Shown piece by piece: positions 10,929-22,569 of a stretch of DNA of 64,000 nt (position 1 is its first letter; each line of letters opens with the position of its first letter). Source of the stretch: Populus alba (Eukaryota > Streptophyta > Magnoliopsida > Malpighiales > Salicaceae); NCBI RefSeq assembly GCF_005239225.2, contig NC_133284.1:4555770-4619769 (forward strand), written 5' to 3'. The notes under the pieces are model-generated. The model ran no database searches, was not told the origin of the DNA, and saw nothing but the letters and a program-made list of their open reading frames with translations. Position numbers and translations under genes: made by a program.

Positions 10929-13900
10929 ATGGGGAGTGCTGATATTTACAGAGCTGGTAGTACTTTAAGAGATAGTTTAAGAGCAGGTTCGTTTGTATGG
11001 AGAAACAGTACTGTAGAAGCATTTTCAAGATCTTCACGAGAAGAAGATGACGAAGAGGCTCTAAAAATGGGCTGCGCTGGAGAAACTACCTACTTATGAT
11101 CGTTTAAGAAAGTATATTGATGAGTGCATCACGAGGTTGTAAGTAGTGAGGTAGATATCGAAAAAACTCGGAGTCCAAGAGAGAAAACAGTTGTTGGAAA
11201 GGTTGGTCAAAGCTGCAACGAGGATAATGAGAGTTCTTGTGGAAACTCAAGAATCGTATTGAAAGGTAAAATATTCTCCTTTGGTTTGTACATTTACTTT
11301 GTTTGGTTGCAGAGAAAATTTTAGAAAGGAATCAGGCTTTAGATCGAAACAAAATGGTTCTAATTGATTGGAATACTTGTTAGTCTCTCTTTCATGATAT
11401 ATGGATTGATCTAAAAAGAAAACATGGGATTTGTTCTCCCTCTATTTACTTGGAATACAGAGAAACTCTGTTTTGGCTGTTGAAGTTCTTGATTTTTGGC
11501 GTTTCAGGGTTGGAATTGAGCTCCAACAATTGAAGTGCGGTACGAGCATCTAAATATTGGAGCTGAAGCTTATGTAGGAAGTGTGCTTTGCCTTCATTTG
11601 CTAAGTTCACTTTTAGCATAATAGAGGTAACTACAGCTGCAAACATTTTGACATCAGTTATTACAACCGATTGCCAAAATATGTATGCTTTCTTATTAGC
11701 TAATAACTCATACATCAATTTGAAGGGTCTACTCATATCTCTTCGATATACTTCCAAAGTAGAAAGAAACCACTCACCATCCTTAAGATGTTAGTGGAAT
11801 CGTCAAGCCATCAAGGTAAAGATGATCATGATCTAGAATCTGTTTGCTTCAATAGTTTGTTGCCTATTCTTAAGTTTTGTTTTTTTGCTATGTACATGTT
11901 TTTAGATTGACTCTGCTCTTGGTCCTCCAAGTTCTGGAAGACCACTCTTCTGTTGGCATTGGCTGGAAAGCTTTGATCCCAGTCTTAAGGTGGTGATAGA
12001 TTCTCGTAAATTTGTGTATCCCATGAGGATTTAGCTTTTGTTTTCTGCTTTAATTTGAGAATCTGAATTCTTTCTTGCAGTATTCTGGTCGCGTGACATA
12101 CAATTGGTCATGGGATGAACGAGTTCGTACCTCAAAGAACGCTTCCTATATCAGTCAAACAAGATCTCCATATTAGGAGAAATGACCGTGAGGAAACTTT
12201 GGCCTTCTCTGCCAGATGCCAAGGGTTGGAAACCTTCACGGTTAGAATAATGGACTAGATTTTATATGCATATCCCAACAGAATCATAATCCACTCTAGT
12301 GATCTGTTCAATATTCATAATTTAAACATGACTACTAAAGTAAAAATCCTTGCAATTGTCAGATATGTTGGCAGAGTTGTCGAGAAGAGAGAAAGAAGCC
12401 AACATTAAGCCTGATCCAGATATTGATGTCTTCTTGAAGGTGATGAAAGATATTAATATTTTGCCTATTAGACTTCCTTTATGGTAGCTAGAATAAGCCT
12501 ACGATGATGTAGAAAGCAATGTTCATTTTCTGTTGTTTCTGGTATTACAGGCAATAGCAACACAGGGTCAAGAGGCCAATGTCATCACCGATTACGTCTT
12601 AAAGGTAACACCACTATGTAGCATTGAAATGTCATGAAAGTCTTCAGAAAACGTGAACAGAATATCTCTAAATCTTCTTAAATTCTCTGGAAATTGTAGA
12701 TATTAGGATTGGAGGGTCTGCGCAGATACTCTGGTAGGTGATGAAATGATAAGGGGTATCTCTGGAGACAAAGGAAGCGTGTTACAACTGGTAAAAAATC
12801 TCCATTAGTCCATAACTAACATCAGAGAAAAATATATTTCGCTTCACTCTCCAATTAATCTGCAGAGATCTCCATTGATCTGTCATAGGTGAAATTGCTG
12901 GTCGGACCATCAAGGGCATTGTTTATGGATGAGATTTCTACTGGCTTGGACAGCTCAACAACTCACCAAATTGTGAACTCATTTAAAGCAAACTATTCAC
13001 ATTCTCAATTGCACTGCCGTCATCTCGCTTCTCCAGCCAGCACCGGAGACTTATGGACCTCTTTTGATGACATTATTCTCCTGTCAGATGGCCAAATTGT
13101 TGCTAGCCAGGGTCCTCGTTGAAAAATGTGCTTGGATTTTTTGAACATAATGGCTTCCAGTGTCCTGAAAGAAAAAGGCGTGCAGATTTTCTGCAAGAAG
13201 TAAGCTTAAATGAAGCGGTTTTACATGGAACCTTTATTACACTAGGATCTCCTATTATTCAATAAAAAGAGCCTCGTGTAAGTATCACAATCTTCATGAT
13301 CGATGATGAAGGAGTTTTTCGCAGGTGACGTCTAGGAAAGATCAAGAGAAGTATTGGGCACGTAAAGATCAGCCTTACAGGTTTATCACAGTCAACGAAT
13401 TTGCTGAGGCCATTTCAATCAATCAGCGTGGGACGAAGGGTCATAGAGGAGCTTGCAATCCCATTTGACAAGACCAAGAACCATCCAGCGCATTGGTAAA
13501 CAAAAAGTACGGAGCTGGAAAGATGGATCTGCTTAAAGCTAACTTCTCAAAGAGAATTCTTGCTCATGAAGAGGAACTCATTTGTCTACGTCTTCAAGAT
13601 ATTCCAAGTAATTATCGATAGTCATTACAATATCCAAGTTTCTGTTTACTTTCAAATTTTTGCATTCAATGTTGACTCCTTTTCACTTGGTATCAGCTTA
13701 CAATGATGGCAATTATTTCAATGACACTCTTCTTCCGGACCAAGATGCCTCGAGATTACAGTCATTGATGGTGGAATTTATACTGGTGCTTTGTTCTTCA
13801 CTGCGATCATGATCATGTTTAATGTATGGCTGAGCTATCTATGACCATCGCGAAGCTTCCTGTGTTCTACAAGCAAAGGAACTCTTATTCTTTCCTCCCA

Positions 13901-16900
13901 TGGACATATTCAATTCCGCCTTGGATCTTGAAAATTCCCATTACATTTGTTTGAAGTTGCTGCATGGGTCTTTCCTAACTTATTATGTAATTGGATGTTG
14001 ATCCAAAACATTGCAAGGTAAATAAGAATTCTTGATTTTCTGTAAGCTTGTACCAGAATCCATTCTGATCCAGCTGTCATATAACCAAGGTTGTGTTTCT
14101 TTCTTTCATTTTTTGCAGGTTTTTTAAGCTGTACTTGGTGCTTGTGCTAATTAACCAGATGGCATCTGCACTATTCGATTCATTCGCTGCAGCTGGAAGG
14201 AACATGATTTGTTGCTAACACCTTTGGATCATTTGTGCTCCTTGCACTTTTTGCGTTGGGTGGCGTCATCTTGTCCAGAGTATGATGAGTATAATATCGC
14301 ACTCGAAAATTATATTTTTACTGCCAAGCCTGGAGGAACTCATAATGTGTTTTTTTGTTGAATGAACAGAGCAAATAAAGAAATGGTGGATATGGGGTTA
14401 CTGGCTTCACCATTGATGTACGGGCAGAGCGCAATAGTAGGTGAATGAGTTCCTTGACATAGTTGGAGTCATGTATGGTTTCTTTAACTCACCGTTTGTT
14501 ATATTTGTGCCATCGGCTCTCAATAATCAACTGGTATCTGAAAGTTATTTTTCGAATCACAGATTCCTGCAGGCTCCACAGAATCACTAGGAATCCAAGT
14601 TTTGAAGAGTCGCGAATTCTCACAGAAGCGTATTTACTGGATAGGAGTCGGGCAACAGCAAGGATTCATACTACTATTCAATGTCTGCTTTGTTTGGCCC
14701 TCACTGTCCTCGATCGTAAGTGTCATTACCTTCACAACGCCATACCTCTTGAAAGTTGGAGCTTATATTAATATATAGCAAATTATGTTGGCAGCATTTG
14801 AGAAGCCTCAGGCTGTTATATCTGAAGAATCGAAAGTGGTGATTCTGGAGGAGCTGTTCAGTTATCAAACCGTGGAATCAGTCACCAAAACCAACACAGG
14901 TAAAAGAATTCAAATAATAAAGTGCTCAAGTCATTTCCCAACCTCCATTAGGTATCAATTACCGATATATTTTTCAATTTACAAGCAGCGAGTGGAGTTG
15001 AAATTAATAGAAGTGATTCAGATTCCATTCGGTGAGGCCAGCAACAACAGAAGAAAGGAATGTCTTTCCATTTGAACCACATTCCATCACATTTAATGAC
15101 GTTATTTTACTCCGTGACATGCCACAGAGTATCAAGATTTAGTAAAGTACGATTATATCTCGCTTTGATGTCATATGATTGAATGAAATAGAAAAAACTG
15201 ATCATGTTGGTATTGAGATTTGCCAGGAAATGAAAGTTCAAGGAGTCGCTGAGGATAGGCTGGCGCTTTTGAAGGTGTGAGTGGTGCTTTCAGGCCCGGT
15301 ATCCTTACAGCTTTGATGGGAGTTAGTGGTGCTGGAAAAACGACTTTTGATGGATGTGTTAGCTGGTAGGAAACTGGTGGATATATTGAGGAGACATCAA
15401 GATTTCAGGGTACCCAAAGAAGCAAGAAAACTTTTGCTAGAATTTCTGGATACTGTGAGCAAAAATGACATTCACTCTCCACAAGTTACCGTCTATTGAA
15501 TCCTTACTCTACTCAGCTTGGCTTCGTCTACCCTCAGAAGTTGACTCTGAAACCAGAAAGTAGCACCGTTTGCCTTGAATTTAAATATGCTTCATACATT
15601 AGGTATTTAGCGTGCAGATTTGGGTTCCGTGAATATTTTCTTGTTTTCGTGCTTGTTTCATCAATTAAGTTTAACTCAGCTTTACCATTTTATACTTTAT
15701 TCCTTGGATCAAGATCAATCCCGGTTCTATCTAGCAAAGGATACTGCTGGTGAAGTTGATCTTATGCGGTGATTGTGCTAAATATTATGTTTTTTTTTTA
15801 GTTGGCCTAACCCAATCAACTTCTACATTTCTAGATGTTCATTGAGGAAGTCATGGATTCTTGTGGAGTTGAATCCGTTGCGCAGTGCATTAGTTGGTTG
15901 CCTGGTGTGAATGGTTTGTCCACTGAAGCCAACGCAAGCGGCTAACCATTGCAGTTGAGCTAGTTGCAAACCCTTCTATCATATTCATGGATGAGCCAAC
16001 TTCAGGGCTAGATGCTAGAGCCGCTGCCATTGTGATGAGAACAGTTAGGAACACTGTGGACACAGGAAGAACAGTCGTTTGCACCATCCATCAGCCCAGT
16101 ATAGACATATTTTGATTCCTTTGATGAGTAAAAATTGTCAACAAATTATCTGATCTAGAACTTTGTCAAGAGTTTATCAAACATAATAATCTGGCTATTA
16201 TTAACATGGCATTGTAGTTATTCCTGATGAAGCGAGGAGGTGAAGAGATATATGTTGGGCCAGTGGTCGTCACTCTATCCATCTGATTAAGTACTTTGAG
16301 GTATGTTTAATTTGGTTAATAATTAAATAACCTATGCTCATACCAACTATAACTGACTAATATTCATTTAATTGTTAAGGAAATTGAAGGAGTGAGTAAA
16401 ATTAAAGATGGCTATAATCCAGCAACTTGGATGCTGGAGGTTACTTCATCGTCGCAAGAGATGGCTTTGGGGGTTGATTTTGCTGACATTTACAAGAATT
16501 CAGATCTGTTTCAGTCAGCTAAAGTAGTTTTTAAAGTACTGAAAAATATTCTAAAGCCCTCCCAAATAAGTTTTGATGACATGAAATAGTAAAGCACTTA
16601 ATAATTGAGAAGTAGAGTTCAATTTGTCTAAAGTTTGTCTCTGATGCGTGGCTTAATTCAGGAGAAAACAAAGCACTTATTGCAGAACTAAGCACACCTG
16701 CTCCTGGCTCGAAGGACATTTATTCTCCACGCAGTACTCGACATCATTTTTCACACAATGCATGGCTTGCTTGTGGAAGCAACACTGGTCATACTGGAGG
16801 AATCCACCATACACTGCCGTGAGATTTCTTTTCACAACCTTTATCGGGTTGATGTTCGGGACAATGTTCTGGGACCTTGGCTCCAAAGTGTAAGTCACAA

Positions 16901-17904
16901 TGGCTAGCTTAAAACAATATATATAGAAGGTGACACTTTGATGGTTTGCCACATGCAGTTCTACCAATTCATCTAACTTGTCTTACAAACTGTAGGGGCA
17001 CTACCCAGGATCTTTCCAATGCTATGGGTTCAATGTATGCAGCTGTTTCTTTTCCTTGGTTTTCAAAATGGATCAGCTGTACAGCCAGTGGTGGCTGTTG
17101 AAAGAACTGTCTTCTACAGAGAAAGAGCTGCCGGGATGTATTCAGCTTTGCCCTATGCCTTTGCACAGGTAATCTAGGATTCACCTCATCAAGTAAATTA
17201 TTATTGCATGTTTCATGCATTGATCACCAAAAACTTCATCTTATGTTGCAGGTCTTGATTGAGATTCCTTATGTGTTTGTTCAAATCCGCTGTCTATGTG
17301 TTATAGTTTATGCAATGATTGGGTTTGAATGGACTGCTGCTAAGTTCTTTTGGTATCTGTTCTTTATGTACTTCACATTATTATACTTCACCTTATATGG
17401 AATGATGTCCGTGGCTGTGACTCCAAACCACCACATTGCCGCCATAGTTTCCACCGCATTTTATTTAATATGGAACCTCTTCTCGGGATATATAGTCCCT
17501 CGACCTGTAAGTGCTAAATACTACTATATATATATATATATATATATATCTTAATCATTTCAAATTCTAAGTTTCCATAGTGACTGCTTACCTTGAGGAA
17601 CAATATTGTGATTCTTTTTTCTGCCTTGGTCTATTACAACAGCGGATACCTGTATGGTGGAGGTGGTACTACTGGGCATGCCCCGTATCATGGTCCTTGT
17701 ATGGATTGGTTGTATCACAGTATGGAGATATACAGGAAGGCCTGATCACCGAAACTCAAACAGTGAAACAATATGTGAAAGACTATCTCGGATTCGACCA
17801 TGATTTTGTTGGAGTAGTTGCAGCTGCGGTTCTTGGCTGGACAGTCCTCTTTGCGTTCATATTTGCCTTCTCTATCAGAGCCTTCAACTTCCCAGAGGCG
17901 ATAG
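10929..17904 (+). pseudogene. PDR-type ABC transporter (ABCG, PDR1/ABCG40-like), full-length but frameshifted
   Basis: A complete pleiotropic-drug-resistance half-size-doubled transporter layout (NBD1-TMD1-NBD2-TMD2) can be read through about twenty exons with GT/AG borders. The N-terminus starts MGSADIYRAGSTLRDSLRAG at 10929. NBD1 Walker A (GPPSSGK type) lies near 11935, Walker B ALFMDEISTGLDSSTT at 12919-12966, and NBD2 Walker [10 protein letters not shown] near 15319-15345. NBD2 signature and Walker B ([19 protein letters not shown]) are at 15970-16025. TMD2 follows from 16740, and the final exon (17641-17904) ends in a native-looking NF-RR-TAG once an extra C at 17891-17893 is ignored. 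Family role: ATP-driven export of terpenoids, phenolics or hormones at the plasma membrane. About twenty one-base indels break the frame, among them 11065 (extra A), 11790, 11937 in Walker A, 12755 in the NBD1 signature, 15350, 15469 and 16117. Nearly all lie in homopolymers, while the substitution level is low. It is either a young pseudogene or a real gene with uncorrected base-calling errors. Confidence 0.85.
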
Positions 17905-18497
17905 GGATTTTCTTTAACACGCTTCAATCTAATGTTTCTCCCTTTTCTGTGTTGTTACAAGTTTGTAACAACACGTTAATATAGTTTATTTGAAACTTAT
18001 TAACTAAGATAATTAAGTTAATGTTAATTAATGCTTGTAGTTCCACAAACTGCATACATACTTCATCTCTTAAATCTATATGTAACTTCCATGTCCTTTT
18101 CCTATTTATTTGGGTTTTTGAAAATAATGATTTATTCTTTACTATTCTATATGCTTAATGAGGTTTTTTATATTCCTTAATAATTAAAAATAAAAACTCT
18201 TTTTTTTTTTTAATCTTAATATGACTGGTTTAAGACAAGATGAGTAGGAGAAACAAAAAAATTTGGAGGTGAACCTCGGTCACTACTTCATATTATTGAT
18301 CAGCCAATAGTGCAATGGCACATGTCATCCTATTTAACTACATCATCAACTTGAAAATAGAAAATAATAACTGATCATTATAAACAAAATCGAAATGATT
18401 AGGACCAGAAAAGGTTTCCAAAATGATTAGCTATTAAAATTCCAAAACTTCAACAGCTAAAAAAACTTGTAATGTTTTGAAATAAAAAGAAAGATTT
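17905..18497. other. PDR 3' flank, no further gene seen
   Basis: AT-rich sequence after the inferred PDR stop codon. It probably contains the 3' UTR and polyadenylation region (AATAATGATTTATTC near 18123), but no clear signal could be fixed. No other gene is visible. Confidence 0.45.
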
Positions 18498-19345
18498 TGT
18501 AATGTTTTGAATTAAAGAGTAGAAAAAAGGCAATAAAGTTCTTGAAGGCTTAAAGAGTAACTATAATTAAATGAGGGGTATTGTAGTCATTGAATAAAAA
18601 GATGATAAATAGAAATAGGAAAAAAGAGAGAGAGAGAGAGCTGTGTTCTAGAGAACAAACCATGAGAGAGAAGGGAGAAAGAAGAAGAAGAAGAGAAAAG
18701 ATGGAAATTAGAAGGGAAATAAAAAGGAGTTGGAGGAAATAAGTTTAAAGGTAAGATTTAGGTTGTTAAATGTATGTTAATTGAGTTTTTAACTTTTGTT
18801 TTAATAAATGTTAGGGTCTTGAAGATTGTGTTTTGGGTTTAATTGATGAATTAATTTGAATGTTATGGGGTTGATTGTTGTGGATAATGGATTGTTTAGT
18901 TTATTTTGAGAGATTGTAGGTAAAGATGATGATTTGAGATAAGAATTGTTTAAATGGTGAATTTTGAGTTAAAAATTTAGTAAGAGCAGTAGGTTTTCTG
19001 TTGAAAAAAATTCTAGGTTGGAGGTTGAAGATGATAAAATTTTGGTTTGGTCCCTCAATTTATGAAAATTACAATTTAGTCCCTAAACTTTGGAAAATTA
19101 TAGATTGGTCCCTGGAGCATATTCCGAGATTCTGAATAGAATAAAAAATGAATTATTGGTACAATTCCTGTATAGTTATGAAATTTTAACATTTTCAATT
19201 TGGTCATCCAATTTGACAAAAATTACAATTTGACCTTAAAAATTTGAAAAAAATTCCAGAATGGTCCCTAGAGAATAACGAGATAGTATGGACAGAATTG
19301 AGGATTAATTATGGTTATAATTTCATTATAGTCATGGATTTACAT
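18498..19345 (+). repeat. Truncated LTR of the same family as the 19.3 kb element
   Basis: It begins TGTAATGTTTTGAATTAAAG, like the LTR start at 19346, and follows the same order of blocks: the AG-rich stretch at 18625-18700, then repeated TTTGGTCC/TTTAGTCCC blocks. It is more diverged and is closest to the solo LTR at 25703-27497. It ends exactly where the younger element is inserted, and its continuation is not found after 24555. A 5' LTR fragment is the simplest reading. Confidence 0.7.
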
Positions 19346-21324
19346 TGTAATGTTTTGAAACTTAAAAAGATTGGAAAATACAATAAAGCCCTTGGAGGCT
19401 TAAAAGAGGGTATAAATGATTGAAGGGTAGTGTTGGTAATTGACCAATAGTTGATAAATATATATAAGAAGAAAAAAAAAAAAAAAAGGATCTGAATTTG
19501 GAGAGAGAACCGGCAGGAGAGAAGAGAGGAAGAAGAAGAAGAAGAGAAAAGAGGGGAAAATAAAGGAAAAAGAAAAAGGTTGAAGAAAACAAGTAAAAGG
19601 GTAAGAATTATGCTTGAATATGTATAATATGTTTTCTTTAGCTTTAAATTTCGGTTTTTGATTAATTTTAGAGTTTTGAATTTTGAGTTTATTGATGAAT
19701 TAGTTTGAATTAAGGGGTTGATTGATGTGGGTATTTGATTATTTAGTTGAATTGGAGAGATTGTAGAGAAATATGATGATTTTGAGTTATGGTTGAATTG
19801 AATGATGAAGTTGAGGTATAAATCTGGAACTAACAGTAGGTGATCTGTTGAAATTCTGGGTTTGAGGTTGAAGATGATGAAAATTCAATTTGGTCCCTCA
19901 ATTTACGGAAATTGCAGTTTAGTCCCCGAACTTTGGAAATTTTACAGATTGGTCCCTGGGGCATAAATTGAGGTTCTGAACAGAACTGAGGATGATTTAA
20001 GGACAAAATTCCAGTATAATTAATATTTTCAGTTTGGTCCTCTAATTTGACCCTAAAAATTTGGTAAAGTTCCAGAATGGTCCTTGGAGCATAATGATAT
20101 ATCCTGGACAGAATTGAGGATTAATTATGGATAAATTTCAGTATGGTTATATATTTACAGTTCGGTCCTCAAAATTTGGTAAAATTACGTTTTGGTCCCT
20201 ATTTTGGAAAATTGTTGTTTTAGTCCCTAAACTTGGGAGATTAAGCCCGGTTTATTTTATGCTTTGGGATCTTTTGTTTGATCTATTTTTGAGTATATTT
20301 CATATATTTATTGTAGGTTCTCCTAACGATCCTTAATAGGATTTTCGGGTCTTTCGTCCGACATTTCTTTTAGTTCTATATTTTCCGGGTGAGTGGAATA
20401 ATCTTTAATATGCATATAATATAAATAAATATGTATGTTGATTATACAATGAGTACAACTAGTAAATTTCTTGAATATTTATATATGTTGCTTTATTTTC
20501 CGAGTACTCATTTATTCTTGAATTTGCACTCGCAATCTGTTAAAGTAAATTCTATTTGATATGATATACGTTTCTTTGATGATTATGTGAATATCTGTTA
20601 TGCCTTGATATGGGACTTGTCAGTACTCCATGCTAACGGAGAATAGTTAGCCTGTGTGCACATAGTATTCTGTATACCTAGCTGATGAGAGAGGCATCAG
20701 CCTGTGGCGATTGATCATCCCACAGTGGTCACCGACGGGTGTCATCTGGTCACCTTCGGGTGTCATCTGATCTCTGACATGTAATCCACTACGTTATGAT
20801 AATATGTTACGTTATGATATTATGTTTAGTAAGTATATGTATATGTATATTAAGATATATCATCTTACAAATTATTAATATCTGAAATGTATATTAAATG
20901 TTATTCCCTCACTGAGTTGGTTGAACTCACCTCTCATTTTTAATATTATTTCAGGTTCTTAGTTTCTGGGACTTTGTTGAGTGTTTTCGCTTCTTCAGTT
21001 CTGGTCGGTATGCCTTGCTTGTTCGCGAGGCTTTCCTTTCAGTTTTGATTTGATGTCTTAGACGCTCCACTGTTACCTTGGTTTAATTAAATTTGGATTT
21101 TGACAATGTAATGAGTATTATGAATTATTATTTTTGTTTTAATAATTATCTTTCGGTTTCATCAGTATTTGAATAATACGATATTTCTGAATATTATGAG
21201 CCGCTGCGTATTTTTGAACAAATGTTCTTTTGATATGTCCGTTTTGAGGCTTAGCGTAGGAGAGGTGTCCTTTTGACACCGCTCCTGCGTTGCCGGTCAC
21301 GGATCCGGGATTCGGGTCGTGACA
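19346..21324 (+). repeat. 5' LTR of gag-only element
   Basis: 1979 bp, starting TGTAATGTTTTG and ending TCGTGACA. It contains eight GGTCC/AGTCCC blocks at 19885-20225, a two-copy GTCACC(GA/TT)CGGGTGTCATCTG repeat at 20728-20770, and CTCACTGAGTTGG near 20910. It differs from the 3' LTR mainly by single-base run-length changes, for example near 20608, 20737, 20904 and 21025. Confidence 0.92.
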
Positions 21325-21328
21325 AAGG

Positions 21329-21344
21329 TGGTATCAGAGCATGG
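21329..21344 (+). other. Primer-binding site (initiator Met tRNA)
   Basis: TGGTATCAGAGCATGG starts four bases after the 5' LTR. It is complementary to the 3' end of plant initiator methionine tRNA, the commonest primer of plant LTR retrotransposons. Confidence 0.9.
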
Positions 21345-21516
21345 TTTTATTAAAATCTCGTAATCTATTTTATTAATTAATTATTATTCAAAATTTCGTA
21401 ATAAGTGGAGCATTAGGATCCGTATCGTTTTGTTTGTTGTTTTTGAAATTTTGAATTCTCATCAAGCATGTCTTCTTCCTTGTGATAAATATGCATTATT
21501 TTTTTTTTTTAGAAAT

Positions 21517-22569
21517 ATGCCGAGGGCTAAACATGTAATTAATACCGATGATCAAGAGGACATTCCTATCGCTCAGCTTAGGAAGGAGAGGCGCAAAAAG
21601 AGAGTTAGAAACCCTTCGCCTCAACCAATTGAAGCAGAAGTTCAGGATGAGGTTGAATTTGAGGGGGACTATGGTCTGGATGTTGGTAAGAACCAGGAGC
21701 AAGAATCCCATGATAGGGTATCTTATACTGATAGTGCTTTGGATAAAATTGGGCAAGCCATGCAGACCCTGGCTGATCTTTTAGCTAAGAGAGAAAAGGA
21801 GAAGGATAAGAATGCATCTTCGACTTCCCATACTGTGAATGGGATGAAAGTGCCATTGTCAGAGTTTCTTAAGTTGGCACCTCCTACCTTTAAGGGTGTA
21901 GATAACTCTGAGGATCCACAACAGTTTTTAGATGCAGTGTGGCGTAGGTGTGAGGCCATGGGGTGCACGGATCATCGTGCAGTGACTTTAGCATCTTTTA
22001 GGCTAGAAGGTGAGGTGGCTGTGAGTTGGTATGAGTCCAAGAGAGGTGAAAGGGTAGCTAGTTCTCCACCGATGGCGTGGAAGGAATTTTCTGAGATATT
22101 TTTGGAGCGTTTTCTACCTGAAAGTGTGAGGGAAGCTAGATCATACGAGTTTGAGAAGTTGGTTCAGGGTGACTTGACTGTGACAGAGTATGAAGTTGAA
22201 TTCACGCGGTTGTCCAGGTTTGCTGGGTATTTGGTACCAACTCAGGAGAGGAAGATCAAGAGGTTTGTTCAAGGTCTTAATAACTACCTATTCAAAGCTG
22301 TTGGGGCTCATGAGTTTAAGAAGTACTCGGCCGTAGTGGATCATGCCCGTGCTATTGAAGCACGAGAGTTAGAGGATGAATTATCAGTGGGTTCGGTCAA
22401 GAGGCCCAAGGTGGAAAATCAGTTCTCTTTTCATCAGCGGTCTGATACAGGTCCTAACAGGGGACAAGGAGGTCGGCAGTATCCTCATCGTTTCAATAAT
22501 CTCGGTAAGTATTCAATCTTGTCTATTAAGTTTCGAGGACGAAACTTTTATAAGGTGGGGAGATTGTAA
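21517..22569 (+). CDS. Retrotransposon Gag protein, Ty3/gypsy type, fused to element 3' end
   Basis: The frame is open from 21430, but the likely start is the ATG at 21517 (MPRAKHVINTDDQ), about 350 residues, because the codons before it are low-complexity and lie next to a poly-T run. The acidic, Lys/Arg-rich N-terminus is followed by a Retrotrans_gag domain, with APPTFKGVDNSEDPQQFLDA near residue 125 and then FRLEGEVAVSWYESKRG, FLERFLPESVREARSYEFEK and LSRFAGYLVP. Gag would form the particle and bind the RNA. The usual zinc knuckle is missing: after RGQGGRQYPHRFNNL the frame jumps into KFRGRNFYKVGRL, normally the very end of a gypsy polyprotein beside the polypurine tract. This is therefore an internal-deletion fusion, with the stop inside the 3' LTR start. 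The frame is intact, unlike most neighbours. Confidence 0.9.
   Translation: MPRAKHVINTDDQEDIPIAQLRKERRKKRVRNPSPQPIEAEVQDEVEFEGDYGLDVGKNQEQESHDRVSYTDSALDKIGQAMQTLADLLAKREKEKDKNASSTSHTVNGMKVPLSEFLKLAPPTFKGVDNSEDPQQFLDAVWRRCEAMGCTDHRAVTLASFRLEGEVAVSWYESKRGERVASSPPMAWKEFSEIFLERFLPESVREARSYEFEKLVQGDLTVTEYEVEFTRLSRFAGYLVPTQERKIKRFVQGLNNYLFKAVGAHEFKKYSAVVDHARAIEARELEDELSVGSVKRPKVENQFSFHQRSDTGPNRGQGGRQYPHRFNNLGKYSILSIKFRGRNFYKVGRL
22552..22563 (+). other. Polypurine tract
   Basis: AAGGTGGGGAGA, one base before the 3' LTR start at 22565. It is the plus-strand primer expected at this place and agrees with the element's orientation. Confidence 0.85.
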
